Source of the DNA: Acidobacteriota bacterium
GTDB taxonomy: Bacteria > Acidobacteriota > Terriglobia > Terriglobales > Acidobacteriaceae
Assembly: GCA_021800255.1 (NCBI GenBank)
Contig: JAJYZC010000007.1
Span: 1-64,000, forward strand
DNA: 64,000 nt
Reading direction: 5' to 3'
The position numbers and the translations under genes were made by a program. The notes beneath the pieces were generated by a model. The model saw nothing but the letters and a program-made list of their open reading frames with translations. It was not told where the DNA came from and did not search any database. This document shows, one piece after another, positions 16,714 to 30,287 of this stretch (position 1 is the first letter of the stretch; the number at the start of each line of letters is the position of its first letter).

Positions 16714-17516
16714 AATGGGTGCGGCGGGGAGCGATGGCGTTTCTAGTGGCCGTGTTCGCAGCCAGTATGCTGGCGAATTTCATTGCGCCGGCCTCCTATG
16801 CCTACCAGTTTCGGGAGCTGCCCGATGCGGCGCCCTCCAGCCAGCACTGGCTGGGCACCGACGATCTGGGGCGCGACCGGCTTTCGCGGCTGCTCTATGG
16901 AACGCGGGTTTCGCTCCTGTTGGCACCGGCGGCCGCGCTGGTTTCCTGCGCGCTGGCCGCGGCCATCGGCGGTGCGGCGGGATTCGCCGGGGGCTGGCTT
17001 GAGAGCGCGGTGATGGCGGCGACGGACCTGGTGCTCTCGCTGCCGTGGCTATTTCTGCTCATCACGGTGCGCGCGTTTCTGCCCTTGAACGTCGCGCCCA
17101 TCGCCTCGGTAGCGATCACGTTTGCGCTGTTGGGCTGCCTGGGGTGGGCGGCGGCGGCGCGCGTGGTCTGCGCGGATGCGCGCACGCTCAAGAACTCTGA
17201 GATCGCGCTGCTGGCGCGGGCCACCGGCAGCGGAGGCTTGCGCTTGCTGTGGCGGCACATGGTTCCCAATCTGAAGCCGGTTCTTTACGCGCAGTTCTGG
17301 ATTTCGATTCCGGTCTTCATTCTTACCGAGGCCAACCTGAGCATTCTGGGGCTGGGCGTGGCCGAGCCATTGCCGTCCTGGGGCGGGCTGCTGCGCGAGC
17401 TTGAAGACCTTACCAGCTTTTCCGCGCAGCCCTGGCTCTTCGCCCCGCTGATTTTGCTGGTGCTGACGGTGAGCTGTTTTCACGTGGTGGTGCGGGAAGA
17501 GGAGATGTGGGGATGA
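16710..17516 (+). CDS. ABC transporter permease (DppC/OppC-like)
   Basis: 268 residues, the partner permease. The N-terminal segment contains HWLGTDDLGRDRLSRLLYG, a hallmark of DppC-type proteins, and the EAA loop is ARATGSGGLRLLWRHMVPN. The C-terminus ends with LGLGVAEPLPSWGGLL, another family signature. Its ATG overlaps the previous stop by 4 bp. Confidence 0.9.
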   Translation: MKWVRRGAMAFLVAVFAASMLANFIAPASYAYQFRELPDAAPSSQHWLGTDDLGRDRLSRLLYGTRVSLLLAPAAALVSCALAAAIGGAAGFAGGWLESAVMAATDLVLSLPWLFLLITVRAFLPLNVAPIASVAITFALLGCLGWAAAARVVCADARTLKNSEIALLARATGSGGLRLLWRHMVPNLKPVLYAQFWISIPVFILTEANLSILGLGVAEPLPSWGGLLRELEDLTSFSAQPWLFAPLILLVLTVSCFHVVVREEEMWG

Positions 17517-19153
17517 AGCTGCCGGCGATCTCCGCAACCCTGCTGCTGATGGGCCTGATGAGCGGCCCATTGGTGCGTGCGCAGCGCGGCAGCCAGTTGC
17601 GTTTCAGCTTGGCGTCGGACCCCAAAACCTTCAACCCGCTGCTGGTGGACGACGATGCATCGGAGGCCATTCGCTACCTGACTGGAGGCGTGCTGGTACG
17701 GCTCAACCGTGAAACGCAGCAGTTGGAGCCGGATCTGGCTACGTCGTGGAGGGTCAGCCGCGCGGGCAATTCGATCACTTTCACGTTGCGCCGGAACCTG
17801 CGCTTCTCCGACGGCACGCCGTTCACGGCCCAGGACGTGGCTTACACCATCCAGCGGCTGATGGACCCGGTGCTGCACTCGCCCACGGGAGATTCATTTC
17901 GCTCCGGGCCGGGGAATGTGACGGCGCGAATCATAGGCAAGAACCAGATTACAATCGTGTTTCCTCGCCCGATCGTGGGGCTGGCCAAACTCTTCGACCA
18001 GGTGGGGATTCTCTCCGCGCATTCGCCCCACAAGGAGATGGCGGTGCTGGGGCCGTACTACGTCGCCGAGTACAAACCGGGATCGTACCTGCTGCTCGAA
18101 CGCAATCCGAACTACTGGAAGCGCGACGGGGCGGGGAATCAACTGCCGTACATCGAATCGATCCGCATCTCCATCGAGGAGAACCGCGACATTGAGATGC
18201 TGCGCCTGATGCGCGGCGAGATCGACTTCATCAATTCGCTCGATCCCGATCTGTACGACCGGCTCGCAAGACAGGCGCCCAAGATGGCCTATGACGCCGG
18301 AGTTTCGCTGGACTCCGAGCAGATGTGGTTCAACGAAGTTCCCGCCGCGCCCATCCCGGCCTATAAGAAAGCCTGGTTTACTTCCACCCGCTTCCGGCGC
18401 GCCGTCTCGGAATCGATCAACCGCGCGGACCTGGTGCGGGTAGTGTTTCGCGGCCATGCGCAGCCGGCGGTGAGCTGGATCTCTCCGGCCAACAAGTTCT
18501 GGTTCGACGCCGGCCTCCATCCGCATCCTTTCGACCGAAAGGATGCGCTGCGGCTGCTGGCCGAGGACGGATTCCACTTGCAAAACGGGGTGCTGCGCGA
18601 CCGCGGCGGCCACGCCGTCGAGTTTTCCGTAATCACCAACGGGGGCAATATGGAGCGCGTGCACATGGCGGCCATGATTCAGCAGGACCTGGCCGGGATC
18701 GGCATCCGGCTGAACGTGGTGACGCTGGATTTTCCTTCCTTGATCGACCGCATCACGCGCAGCTTCAACTACGAGGCCTGCCTCCTGGGGTTGGTAAATG
18801 ACGGCCTGGACCCGAATGCGCAGATGAACGTCTGGCTGAGCTCGGCTGACAATCACCAGTGGGACCCTGACGAGAAGACGCCGGCGACGGCCTGGGAGGC
18901 CCAGATCGACCGGCTGATGCGAGCGCAGGCCGCGACGCTGGATGTGAAGAAGCGAAAACAGGAGGTCGATGAGGTGCAGCAGATCGTGTGGCGCGAGGAG
19001 CCGTTCATTTACCTGGTGTACAAGGACGCTCTGGCGGGGGTTTCGACGCGGCTGCGCAACGTCCATCCGGTGGCCCTGCGGCCGCAGGTCTACTGGAACA
19101 TCGACCAGCTTTGGATTGCGGGCGGAAGAGCGGAAGGACGCGGATGGAATTGA
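17513..19153 (+). CDS. Extracellular solute-binding protein (SBP_bac_5 family)
   Basis: About 546 residues, the periplasmic receptor of the importer. A signal peptide (LPAISATLLLMGLMSGPLVRA) precedes a family 5 solute-binding domain recognised from SDPKTFNPLLVDDDASEAI, LATSWRVSRAGNSITFTLR and FSDGTPFTAQDVAYTIQRL. Such proteins bind oligopeptides, but also sugars or metal chelates. ATG 17513 follows gaagaggag and overlaps the permease stop (ATGA); GTG 17507 is an alternative. Its end overlaps the ATPase start by 10 bp. Confidence 0.92.
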   Translation: MKLPAISATLLLMGLMSGPLVRAQRGSQLRFSLASDPKTFNPLLVDDDASEAIRYLTGGVLVRLNRETQQLEPDLATSWRVSRAGNSITFTLRRNLRFSDGTPFTAQDVAYTIQRLMDPVLHSPTGDSFRSGPGNVTARIIGKNQITIVFPRPIVGLAKLFDQVGILSAHSPHKEMAVLGPYYVAEYKPGSYLLLERNPNYWKRDGAGNQLPYIESIRISIEENRDIEMLRLMRGEIDFINSLDPDLYDRLARQAPKMAYDAGVSLDSEQMWFNEVPAAPIPAYKKAWFTSTRFRRAVSESINRADLVRVVFRGHAQPAVSWISPANKFWFDAGLHPHPFDRKDALRLLAEDGFHLQNGVLRDRGGHAVEFSVITNGGNMERVHMAAMIQQDLAGIGIRLNVVTLDFPSLIDRITRSFNYEACLLGLVNDGLDPNAQMNVWLSSADNHQWDPDEKTPATAWEAQIDRLMRAQAATLDVKKRKQEVDEVQQIVWREEPFIYLVYKDALAGVSTRLRNVHPVALRPQVYWNIDQLWIAGGRAEGRGWN

Positions 19154-19962
19154 CGCCACTGCTGTCGTTGCGGCTTTCAGCCAGCTATCCGGGCAAGCCC
19201 GGCGCGCTCAAAAATGTATCGCTGGAGCTTGGGCGCGGCGAAGTGCTGGGTCTGGTCGGCCAGAGCGGCTGCGGCAAAAGCACGCTGGCGCTGGCGATTC
19301 TCAAGCTGCTCTATTTGAAGCGTGGGCGCGCCGAAGGCGAGATCGTGCTCAACGGGCGCGACCTGATGCCGCTGAAGGAGCGGGCCATGCGCGCGGTCCG
19401 CGGGCGGGAGATGGCGCTGGTCTTGCAAAGCCCCATGTCGGCGTTGAATCCTGCCCTGCGCATCGGCGCCCAGCTCGAAGAGGCGTGGAAGGTGCACCGG
19501 CGCAGCTCTCGGCAGGAGCGCGCGCGGGCAGTGCGCGAGACGCTTGAAAACGTAAGCCTGCCTGCGGACGCAGAATTTCTGCGGCGCTTTCCGGCCGAGC
19601 TGAGCGTGGGGCAGGCGCAGCGGGTGCTGATCGGAATGGCGGTGCTGCACCGGCCTCCGCTTTTGATCGCGGACGAACCCACCAGCGCGCTGGACATCGT
19701 GACCCAGGCGGAGATTCTGCAACTGTTTTCGGCGCTGAGCCGTAAGCTGGGGATGGGCATCCTCTACATTTCCCACGATCTCTTGTCGGTAGCGGCCATC
19801 AGCCGGCGCGTCGCCGTGATGGAGCAGGGCGAGATCGTAGAGTGCCGGGCGGCAGCGGAGCTGTTTCGCAGCCCGGCGCACCCCTACACACGCAAATTGA
19901 TCGCCTCTCTGCCCGTGACGCCGCGATTCGAGAGCGATGCTGCTCACCAGGCCGTGGCGTGA
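19144..19962 (+). CDS. ABC transporter ATP-binding protein (DppD/OppD-like)
   Basis: 272 residues. Walker A is GLVGQSGCGKST, Walker B LLIADEPTSALD and the switch His lies in YISHDLLS. The signature loop reads LSVGQ rather than LSGGQ. The C-terminal FRSPAHPYTRKLIASLP is the OppD/DppD-type tail. It starts within the end of the solute-binding gene. Peptide importers normally have two different ATPases; no second one follows here, so this protein may homodimerise or a partner may be encoded elsewhere. Confidence 0.9.
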   Translation: MELTPLLSLRLSASYPGKPGALKNVSLELGRGEVLGLVGQSGCGKSTLALAILKLLYLKRGRAEGEIVLNGRDLMPLKERAMRAVRGREMALVLQSPMSALNPALRIGAQLEEAWKVHRRSSRQERARAVRETLENVSLPADAEFLRRFPAELSVGQAQRVLIGMAVLHRPPLLIADEPTSALDIVTQAEILQLFSALSRKLGMGILYISHDLLSVAAISRRVAVMEQGEIVECRAAAELFRSPAHPYTRKLIASLPVTPRFESDAAHQAVA

Positions 19963-20247
19963 GGCCGAAGGCGAGCCAGAGTGCCGGCGGCGGGCTCGCA
20001 AATCGGGGTCATCCGCGCGTAGCGAGTTTGCACCGAAGAGACGCAGAGACAAGGACGCGGGCGGCGCGCGCTGTGCGACGGCCGCCCGCAGCGGGAGTGA
20101 GCAGTTACGGAAAGCATCGGCCCGGCTGTCCCGGTTCCGTCCCGATGCCTTCCGAGTATCGCCGTCCCGCAGGCCGCGCGCTGGATGCAAACTGCGCTTT
20201 CCAACAGCGGCGGCTGATGAGACAATCGCTCCTTCGCTGCCCTCCCG
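19963..20247. other. Intergenic region between convergent genes
   Basis: Between the ABC ATPase and the convergent subtilase gene. I see no gene here, in particular no second ATP-binding subunit, and no clear terminator. Confidence 0.45.
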
Positions 20248-22140
20248 TTATGGTTTGTCGCCGTGGTATGAAACCTCTGCCGCGGGCGAATGGGATTTCC
20301 AATTTACGCTCTGGGCGTCCGAGTTGGAGCTTGAAGCTCCCCACAGCACGCTGTCGCCCCACAGGACGCTCGAACCCCACAAGACGCTTTCCTCGTCGAC
20401 GGTGCTGGATCCCCAGAGGACGCTCTCGTTTTCAAGCGAGTTGGAACCCCAAAGGACCGAATCGCCGGTGGTATCCGTGCCCCACAGGACAGAACTGCCC
20501 CACAAGACGCTTTCATCCTGTGCGGCGCTGGCGCCCCAAAGTACCGAACTGCCCCAAAGAACGCTGCTGGGCCACGCCACCCCGCCGTTCCAGATCACAG
20601 GCTCGCCGTTGGACGGAGTGCCGGTAACCATTACGACGTTGCCCTCGCTATCCACCTCGGCAAAGGGCGACATGGCGCTCGCCCCTGCGGGCGGAGGCGT
20701 GAGGTCAGCGGCCAAAGCGGTCTTCAGATCAAGATAGCCGGCGCCGACAGTGAAGATGTCGGCCTCGACCGGGAAGGTTTGCCCGGTGGTGGCATCGGTG
20801 ACGACGGCGCTCTGGACGAGGTTCTTGTCGGCGGTGACCATGAGCAGCGCCTTGACTTGATCGGGCGTCAAAGCGGGATTCTGCTCGAGCATCAGAGCCG
20901 CAGCGGCGCTGACCATGGGCGCGGCCATGCTGGTGCCGCTGAGCAGGAAGTACTCGCCGGAGTTACCGGAGGGAGCGCCGTTCTCATAGATGGAAAGCGG
21001 AGCCTCATTCTCAGGATTGTCCTCATTCAGAGTCTCCGAAGGCGTGTACAGCGAGACGATCATATTGCCCGGGGCTACGATGTCCGGCTTAATCACCTGG
21101 TCCCACAGCGTCGGTCCCTTGGAGCTATAACTCGCGGGGATGTCGTCGGAGGGATCGGGCGTGCCCATGGTGTTCATGGCGCCCACGGTGATCACGTAGG
21201 GATCGTTGCCCGGCGCGGTGATGGTGCCGTAGCCGTTGGTGCCGGCGGCGTTATTGCGGCCCTCGTTGCCGGCCGAAACCACCACCACGATGCCGGCATT
21301 CCAGGCCTGCTCGACGGCCTGGCAAAGCGGATCCTCGGTGTAGCTTTCAAAGACGCCTGCGCCCACCGAAAGGTTGATGACGCGGATGTTGTAAGTGTTT
21401 TTCAAAGCGATGGCCTGCTGGATGGCGGCAATCACTTCGTCCTCAGTGCCGTTGCCGTTGGCGTCGAGCACGCGCAGGTTGATGATGTTGACGCCCGGGG
21501 CGATGCCCTGGAACGTGTAGAGGAAGTTCGAGCCGGTGGAGTCGGCGCCGTCGCCGGCGATGATGCCGGCCACGTGTGTTCCATGACCGAACAGGTCGGT
21601 GGCGCTGCCGCCGTTGTCGCCCACAAAGTCCTGGCTGTAGACGACGTGGCTGGCGCTGAGGTCATCGACATTGGCTACGCCGCTATCGATGACGGCCACG
21701 CCGATGCCGGAGCCGTCGAGGCCCTGATTCCAGGCCGCGGAGGCGTTGATGGTTTCAGTATGGTAGTCGAGCTCTGCCGGCACGCCGCCGCTGGTGTTGC
21801 CGAGCTGGTGCACCGGTGCGTCGGGCGCGATGAAGGCGACCGCTGGATCGGCAGCCAGATTGTCGAGCTGCTCGGCCGGCACGGTGTAAACTCCGCTCCG
21901 AATCAAGTGAAGCGCGCCCTTGCGTGCGCCGCCCCACTGAATGACCTTCTGGTCCATGGCCGGCGTAACAGGCTGGTTGAATCGCACGATCACGCGAACC
22001 TGGCCGGTCTTCCCCCATAAGTGACGCGAGATTTTGTGCGAGTGCTGGCCGGCGAAGACCAGGTTCGCGCTCGCGATCAATACGCACATGACAAGGAACT
22101 TTCTTCCCCACATGGCGCTGCGTTTTTGTTTGTCTTTCAT
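20248..22140 (-). CDS. Secreted S8 (subtilisin-like) serine protease with SVLWG-repeat tail
   Basis: 630-residue exported protease. The signal peptide (1-30, ending ANLVFA) is followed by a propeptide-like I9 segment (about 45-110) and the S8 catalytic domain: Asp152 (AVIDSG), His186 (GHGTHVAG), Asn of the oxyanion hole in SAGNEG, and Ser404 (SGTSMAAP). Residues 525-602 contain nine SVLWG pentapeptides separated by 1-7 acidic or Ser-rich residues, then one degenerate SVNWK. ATG 22140 is preceded by aaggag; the frame continues upstream to 22221 without family similarity. The repeats probably form a surface-exposed beta tail, function unknown. Confidence 0.92.
   Translation of the reverse strand: MKDKQKRSAMWGRKFLVMCVLIASANLVFAGQHSHKISRHLWGKTGQVRVIVRFNQPVTPAMDQKVIQWGGARKGALHLIRSGVYTVPAEQLDNLAADPAVAFIAPDAPVHQLGNTSGGVPAELDYHTETINASAAWNQGLDGSGIGVAVIDSGVANVDDLSASHVVYSQDFVGDNGGSATDLFGHGTHVAGIIAGDGADSTGSNFLYTFQGIAPGVNIINLRVLDANGNGTEDEVIAAIQQAIALKNTYNIRVINLSVGAGVFESYTEDPLCQAVEQAWNAGIVVVVSAGNEGRNNAAGTNGYGTITAPGNDPYVITVGAMNTMGTPDPSDDIPASYSSKGPTLWDQVIKPDIVAPGNMIVSLYTPSETLNEDNPENEAPLSIYENGAPSGNSGEYFLLSGTSMAAPMVSAAAALMLEQNPALTPDQVKALLMVTADKNLVQSAVVTDATTGQTFPVEADIFTVGAGYLDLKTALAADLTPPPAGASAMSPFAEVDSEGNVVMVTGTPSNGEPVIWNGGVAWPSSVLWGSSVLWGASAAQDESVLWGSSVLWGTDTTGDSVLWGSNSLENESVLWGSSTVDEESVLWGSSVLWGDSVLWGASSSNSDAQSVNWKSHSPAAEVSYHGDKP
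20335..20568 (-). repeat. Nine in-frame SVLWG coding repeats
   Basis: The DNA shows recurrent copies of a 15-bp core coding SVLWG, spaced irregularly (18-36 bp). Synonymous positions differ between copies, so selection appears to act on the peptide rather than on the DNA. Confidence 0.9.
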
Positions 22141-22719
22141 TCCTGTTTCTCCTTCCGGTTCCTTGCGGTTCAAGATGAAATTTTCCGTTTCAGAAGAGCC
22201 AGATGAGCGACCGCGAAGCACTGGCCTTTCCTGTTCAGCCGCCGGTCAGGGCGCCTGGTTCACGGCCCAAATTCGCCCCTCGCAAACCAGCTACGGCGAA
22301 GGGCGCAGCCGCTGCGTACAAGAACCTCCCATGAGAGGCTTCTCATGCGAACAAGGGGGTTATCGGCAGAAGATTAAAGATTGCTTAGAAAGAATCGCAG
22401 TCCAAGGTAATTCGACCTATGGGGTACGTGCGCAAACCATTTCCGGGGCCGCATGGTGTGGGCCGGTGACGGCAGCACCTGCGAGCGCGAGATTGGAATG
22501 GGAGCGACGCTACAGGCAAGAAAGAATCTGTTTTGAGCGGGTTGCGGCGAGTTTTTCACTGGGTGAGGGTGTCGATTAGGGCCGTTTCGAGACAGAATTT
22601 CTGCGCATCTCAAGGCTGCGGAAGCGCGCACAACGGCCGGATTACCCGCACAGATTGAAGACGCAATTGCTACCTGGGGGCTATGCCGCTCCACTGAAGT
22701 TGTAGCCGGCGGAGCAGCC
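22141..22719. other. Long intergenic region upstream of the subtilase
   Basis: About 580 bp between two minus-strand genes, gltD and the subtilase gene. GC content looks lower than in the surrounding genes. A perfect hairpin catgaga-ggct-tctcatg lies at about 22330-22347. I see no recognisable gene or known riboswitch. The region should contain the gltD 3' end and the subtilase promoter and leader. Confidence 0.5.
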
Positions 22720-24187
22720 CTAGCGCGCGATAGCGTGAACAGCTTTGGCCGCGCGGGATTGTGAAGATACGCGCGTGGAGAGCCAGGCATTCACAGCGGC
22801 GGCGGCTTTGCGGCCCTCGGCGATGGCCCAGACCACCAGCGACTGCCCGCGGCGCATGTCGCCGGCCGCGAAGACGCCTTCACGCGAGGTCATGAAATTG
22901 GTGGTGGCCACGTTGCCGCGCTTGTCTAGCTCCAGGCCCAACTGCTCGATCATGCCGTTGCGGACGGGACCGAGGAAGCCCAGAGCGAGGAGCACGAGAT
23001 CGGCGTCCAAGGTGAACTCGGTGCCGGGGATGGGCTCAAACTTGGGCGGAGGGCCGACGCGAATGGCGTGAAGCTGCTTCACGTTGCCGTTTTCGTCGCC
23101 GGTGAATCTCAGCGTATTGATGCTCCAGCCGCGGATGCCGCCCTCTTCGTGCGCGCCCTCCGTGCGTAGCTGCAGCGGCCACAGCGGCCAGGGGGTGAGC
23201 GGCGAGCGCTCGTCCGGCGGCTGGGGCATGATCTCGAACTGATGGACGCTCAAGGGATGCTGGCGATGCGTGGTGCCCAGGCAGTCGGCGCCCGTGTCGC
23301 CGCCGCCGATGATGACCACGTGTTTGCCGGTGGCCAGGATGGACCCGGATGCGCCCATGCTGGCAAGGAGCTTCTCTTCTGGGTCGCCCTCGTTGCGGCG
23401 GTTTTGCTGGGGCAGGAACTCCATGGCGTAGTGGATGCCCTTCAGCTCGCGGCCGGGGATGGGCAGGTCGCGGGGCTGCTCGGCGCCGCCGCAGAGGAGG
23501 ATCGCGTCGAACTGGGCGGTGAGGGTTTCGACGGGAAAGTTGACGCCGACGTGAGCGTTGGTGCGGAAGCGGACGCCCTCGGCTTCCATCTGCTCGATGC
23601 GGCGGTCGAGGACATGCTTCTCCAGCTTGAAGTTGGGGATGCCGTAGCGGAGCAGGCCGCCGATGCGGTCGGCCTTCTCGAACACGGTGACCTCGTGGCC
23701 GGCGCGGCGAAGCTGCTGCGCGGCGGCAAGGCCGGCGGGACCGCTGCCCACCACGGCAATCTTCCAGCCGCTGATTTGCTGCGGCGGCTCGGCATGAATC
23801 CAGCCCTCGTCCCACGCCCGTTCAACAATCGACCGCTCAAGGAGCTTGATCGAAACCGGCGGCTGGTTGATGCCCAGCACGCAGGCGGCCTCGCATGGGG
23901 CGGGGCAGATGCGCCCGGTGAACTCAGGGAAGTTGTTGGTGGCGTGAAGACGGCGGATGGCGGCCTGCCAGCGGCCGTGGTAGACCAGATCGTTCCAGTC
24001 GGGGATGAGGTTGTTGACTGGGCAGCCGGAGTGGCAGAAGGGTACGCCGCAGTCCATGCAGCGGGCACCCTGCTCACGCTGCTTCTCCTCGGGAAACGGC
24101 TCGTAGATCTCAAACCAGTCGTTGATGCGCTCCGAGGCTTTGCGGCGGGAGGGCTGCTCGCGGTTGATTTCGAGGAATCCGGTGTCC

Positions 24188-24195
<8 letters not shown>
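22720..24195 (-). CDS. gltD: Glutamate synthase (NADPH) small subunit
   Basis: 491 residues. GltD oxidises NADPH and passes electrons through FAD and Fe-S clusters to GltB. The N-terminal cysteines for the 4Fe-4S clusters are [14 protein letters not shown] and CPAPCEAAC. The FAD-binding motif is [20 protein letters not shown] and the NADPH motif [13 protein letters not shown]. The family C-terminus [19 protein letters not shown] is present. Its ATG lies inside the end of gltB (8-bp overlap), so it is translationally coupled. Confidence 0.96.
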
Positions 24196-28789
<4,594 letters not shown>

Positions 28790-29135
28790 GGCAGCCTTTT
28801 CGGAAAGAGGTTTTGCGCGGAGCTCCGGACCATCACCAGAGACACAACCACGGCGCGATTCCGTTGCTGGAAATCGCCCTGCTCGTCGATCAGAAGGTTC
28901 GCTTGAGCAGATCGGGCCGCGTCCGGGGCAACACTTACTTATTAATATATCGAAAATTGAGAGCAGGTGCAGGAAGTTCCTCTCACCAAGTGGACCGGCA
29001 GCCGGGCGGAATGTGAAAAAACGGCTTATTGCCGGCCCTGAAAGCCTGAGATCCCAGACCGGGTGTGCCAATGCACAGGCCCACGCCGGGAATAAGGCGC
29101 AGCGCAGTTTGCACGTATACTGAGGGCCGGGAGAG
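28790..29135. other. Divergent gltB/rfbB intergenic region
   Basis: No gene seen. An AT-rich island at about 28937-28959 (containing tatatt on the minus strand) is the best candidate for the gltB promoter. TATACT at about 29116-29121 could be the -10 of an rfbB promoter, but I see no good -35. No known glutamine or GlnA-type RNA motif was recognised. Confidence 0.4.
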
Positions 29136-30221
29136 ACGAACACGCAAGACACGATTCTGGTTACGGGCGGGGCTGGCTTTATCGGCTCGAATTTTATTTT
29201 GAGCTGGATGAAGACCGCCGATGCGTCCGTCGTCAATTTCGATCTGCTGACCTACGCGGGCAACGCCGCGAACCTGGCGGCGCTCGACGCAGACCAGCGG
29301 TATACGTTCGTGCGCGGCGATATTTGCGACGCGGGGCTTGTGGCGCAGTTGCTGCGCGAGCATCGGCCGCGGGCAATCCTCCACTTTGCGGCCGAGAGCC
29401 ACGTGGACCGGTCGATTGTCTCGCCGGAGGCGTTCATCCGCACCAATGTGCAGGGAACGTTTGTGCTGCTTGAGCAGGCGCGGCTTTATTGGGCAGGGCT
29501 GAGTGCGGCCGAAAGGGCGCGGTTCCGCTTCCTGCACGTTTCCACGGATGAGGTCTACGGCTCGCTGGGCCCGGAGGATGCGGCGTTCACGGAGACGGCG
29601 GCCTATGCGCCCAACAGCCCTTACGCGGCCTCGAAGGCCGGCTCGGACCATCTGGCGCGGGCCTATCATCACACCTATGGATTGCCGGTGCTGACCACCA
29701 ACTGCTCGAACAACTACGGGCCTTATCAATTCCCGGAAAAACTGATTCCGCTGATGATCCTCAACGCGCTCGAAGGCAAGCCGCTGCCCGTCTACGGCGA
29801 CGGGAAAAACGTGCGCGACTGGCTCTTCGTAGAGGATCACTGCGCGGCCATCCGCGCGGTGCTCGAACGGGGCCGGCCGGGCGACACCTACAATATCGGC
29901 GGCAATAGCGAGCGGGCGAACATCGGCGTGGTGACGGCGATCTGCGGCCTGGTGGACGAGATGCGTCCGCGGAAAAACGGCGCGGCAAGCAAAGAGCTGA
30001 TTACCTATGTGAAGGACCGGCCAGGGCACGACCGGCGCTACGCCATCGACGCAAGCAAGATTGGCCGGGAGCTAGGATGGAAGCCGGCGGAGAACTTCGA
30101 GAGCGGGCTGCGCAAGACCGTGCGCTGGTACCTGGAGCACCCGGAGTGGGTCAAGAGCGTGCGCACCGGTGCATACAGAGAGTGGATGGAGAAGAATTAC
30201 GCGGAGCGGGCGGGGATATAG
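29136..30221 (+). CDS. rfbB: dTDP-glucose 4,6-dehydratase, non-canonical start
   Basis: About 361 residues. RmlB converts dTDP-glucose to dTDP-4-keto-6-deoxyglucose for rhamnose and related sugars. The Rossmann motif [14 protein letters not shown] is followed by [11 protein letters not shown], the catalytic [10 protein letters not shown] and the Tyr/Lys motif [10 protein letters not shown]. The frame is open from the TGA at 29121, but no ATG, GTG or TTG precedes the Rossmann motif. The first standard codon, TTG 29199, would delete the nucleotide-binding loop. Likely real starts are ACG 29136 (giving an otherwise normal [12 protein letters not shown]) or ATT 29154. Start is therefore provisional; the function is secure. 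Confidence 0.88.
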   Translation, partial: TNTQDTILVTGGAGFIGSNFILSWMKTADASVVNFDLLTYAGNAANLAALDADQRYTFVRGDICDAGLVAQLLREHRPRAILHFAAESHVDRSIVSPEAFIRTNVQGTFVLLEQARLYWAGLSAAERARFRFLHVSTDEVYGSLGPEDAAFTETAAYAPNSPYAASKAGSDHLARAYHHTYGLPVLTTNCSNNYGPYQFPEKLIPLMILNALEGKPLPVYGDGKNVRDWLFVEDHCAAIRAVLERGRPGDTYNIGGNSERANIGVVTAICGLVDEMRPRKNGAASKELITYVKDRPGHDRRYAIDASKIGRELGWKPAENFESGLRKTVRWYLEHPEWVKSVRTGAYREWMEKNYAERAGI

Positions 30222-30263
30222 GGACTAGGGATTAGGGACTAGGGATTAGGGACTAGGGACGGA
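30219..30263. repeat. Tandem heptamer repeat (GGGACTA/GGGATTA)
   Basis: About six alternating gggacta and gggatta units begin at the rfbB stop codon and end 25 bp before rfbA. Same repeat family as 1971-2018. Confidence 0.75.
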
Positions 30264-30287
30264 CGATCGGCGGTTCAGAGGTTCGCG

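Noticed and set aside
20335-20568. Regular short repeats resembling a CRISPR array
   Set aside because: Repeats are 15-bp coding units in frame with synonymous variation and no unique spacers of even length.
19937-20737. 266-codon plus-strand frame after the ABC ATPase, as a possible second ATPase
   Set aside because: Lacks Walker A, signature and Walker B motifs and is antisense to the subtilase tail.
20779-22020. 413-codon plus-strand frame antisense to the subtilase gene
   Set aside because: No motif or ribosome-binding site; the minus strand has a complete S8 triad.
22034-22579. 181-codon plus-strand frame upstream of the subtilase
   Set aside because: Begins antisense to the subtilase signal peptide and has no recognisable motif.
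22222-22719. Possible c-di-GMP or similar riboswitch in the long leader
   Set aside because: Only a short gcgcaaacc-like match; the conserved core and pairing of known classes could not be assembled.
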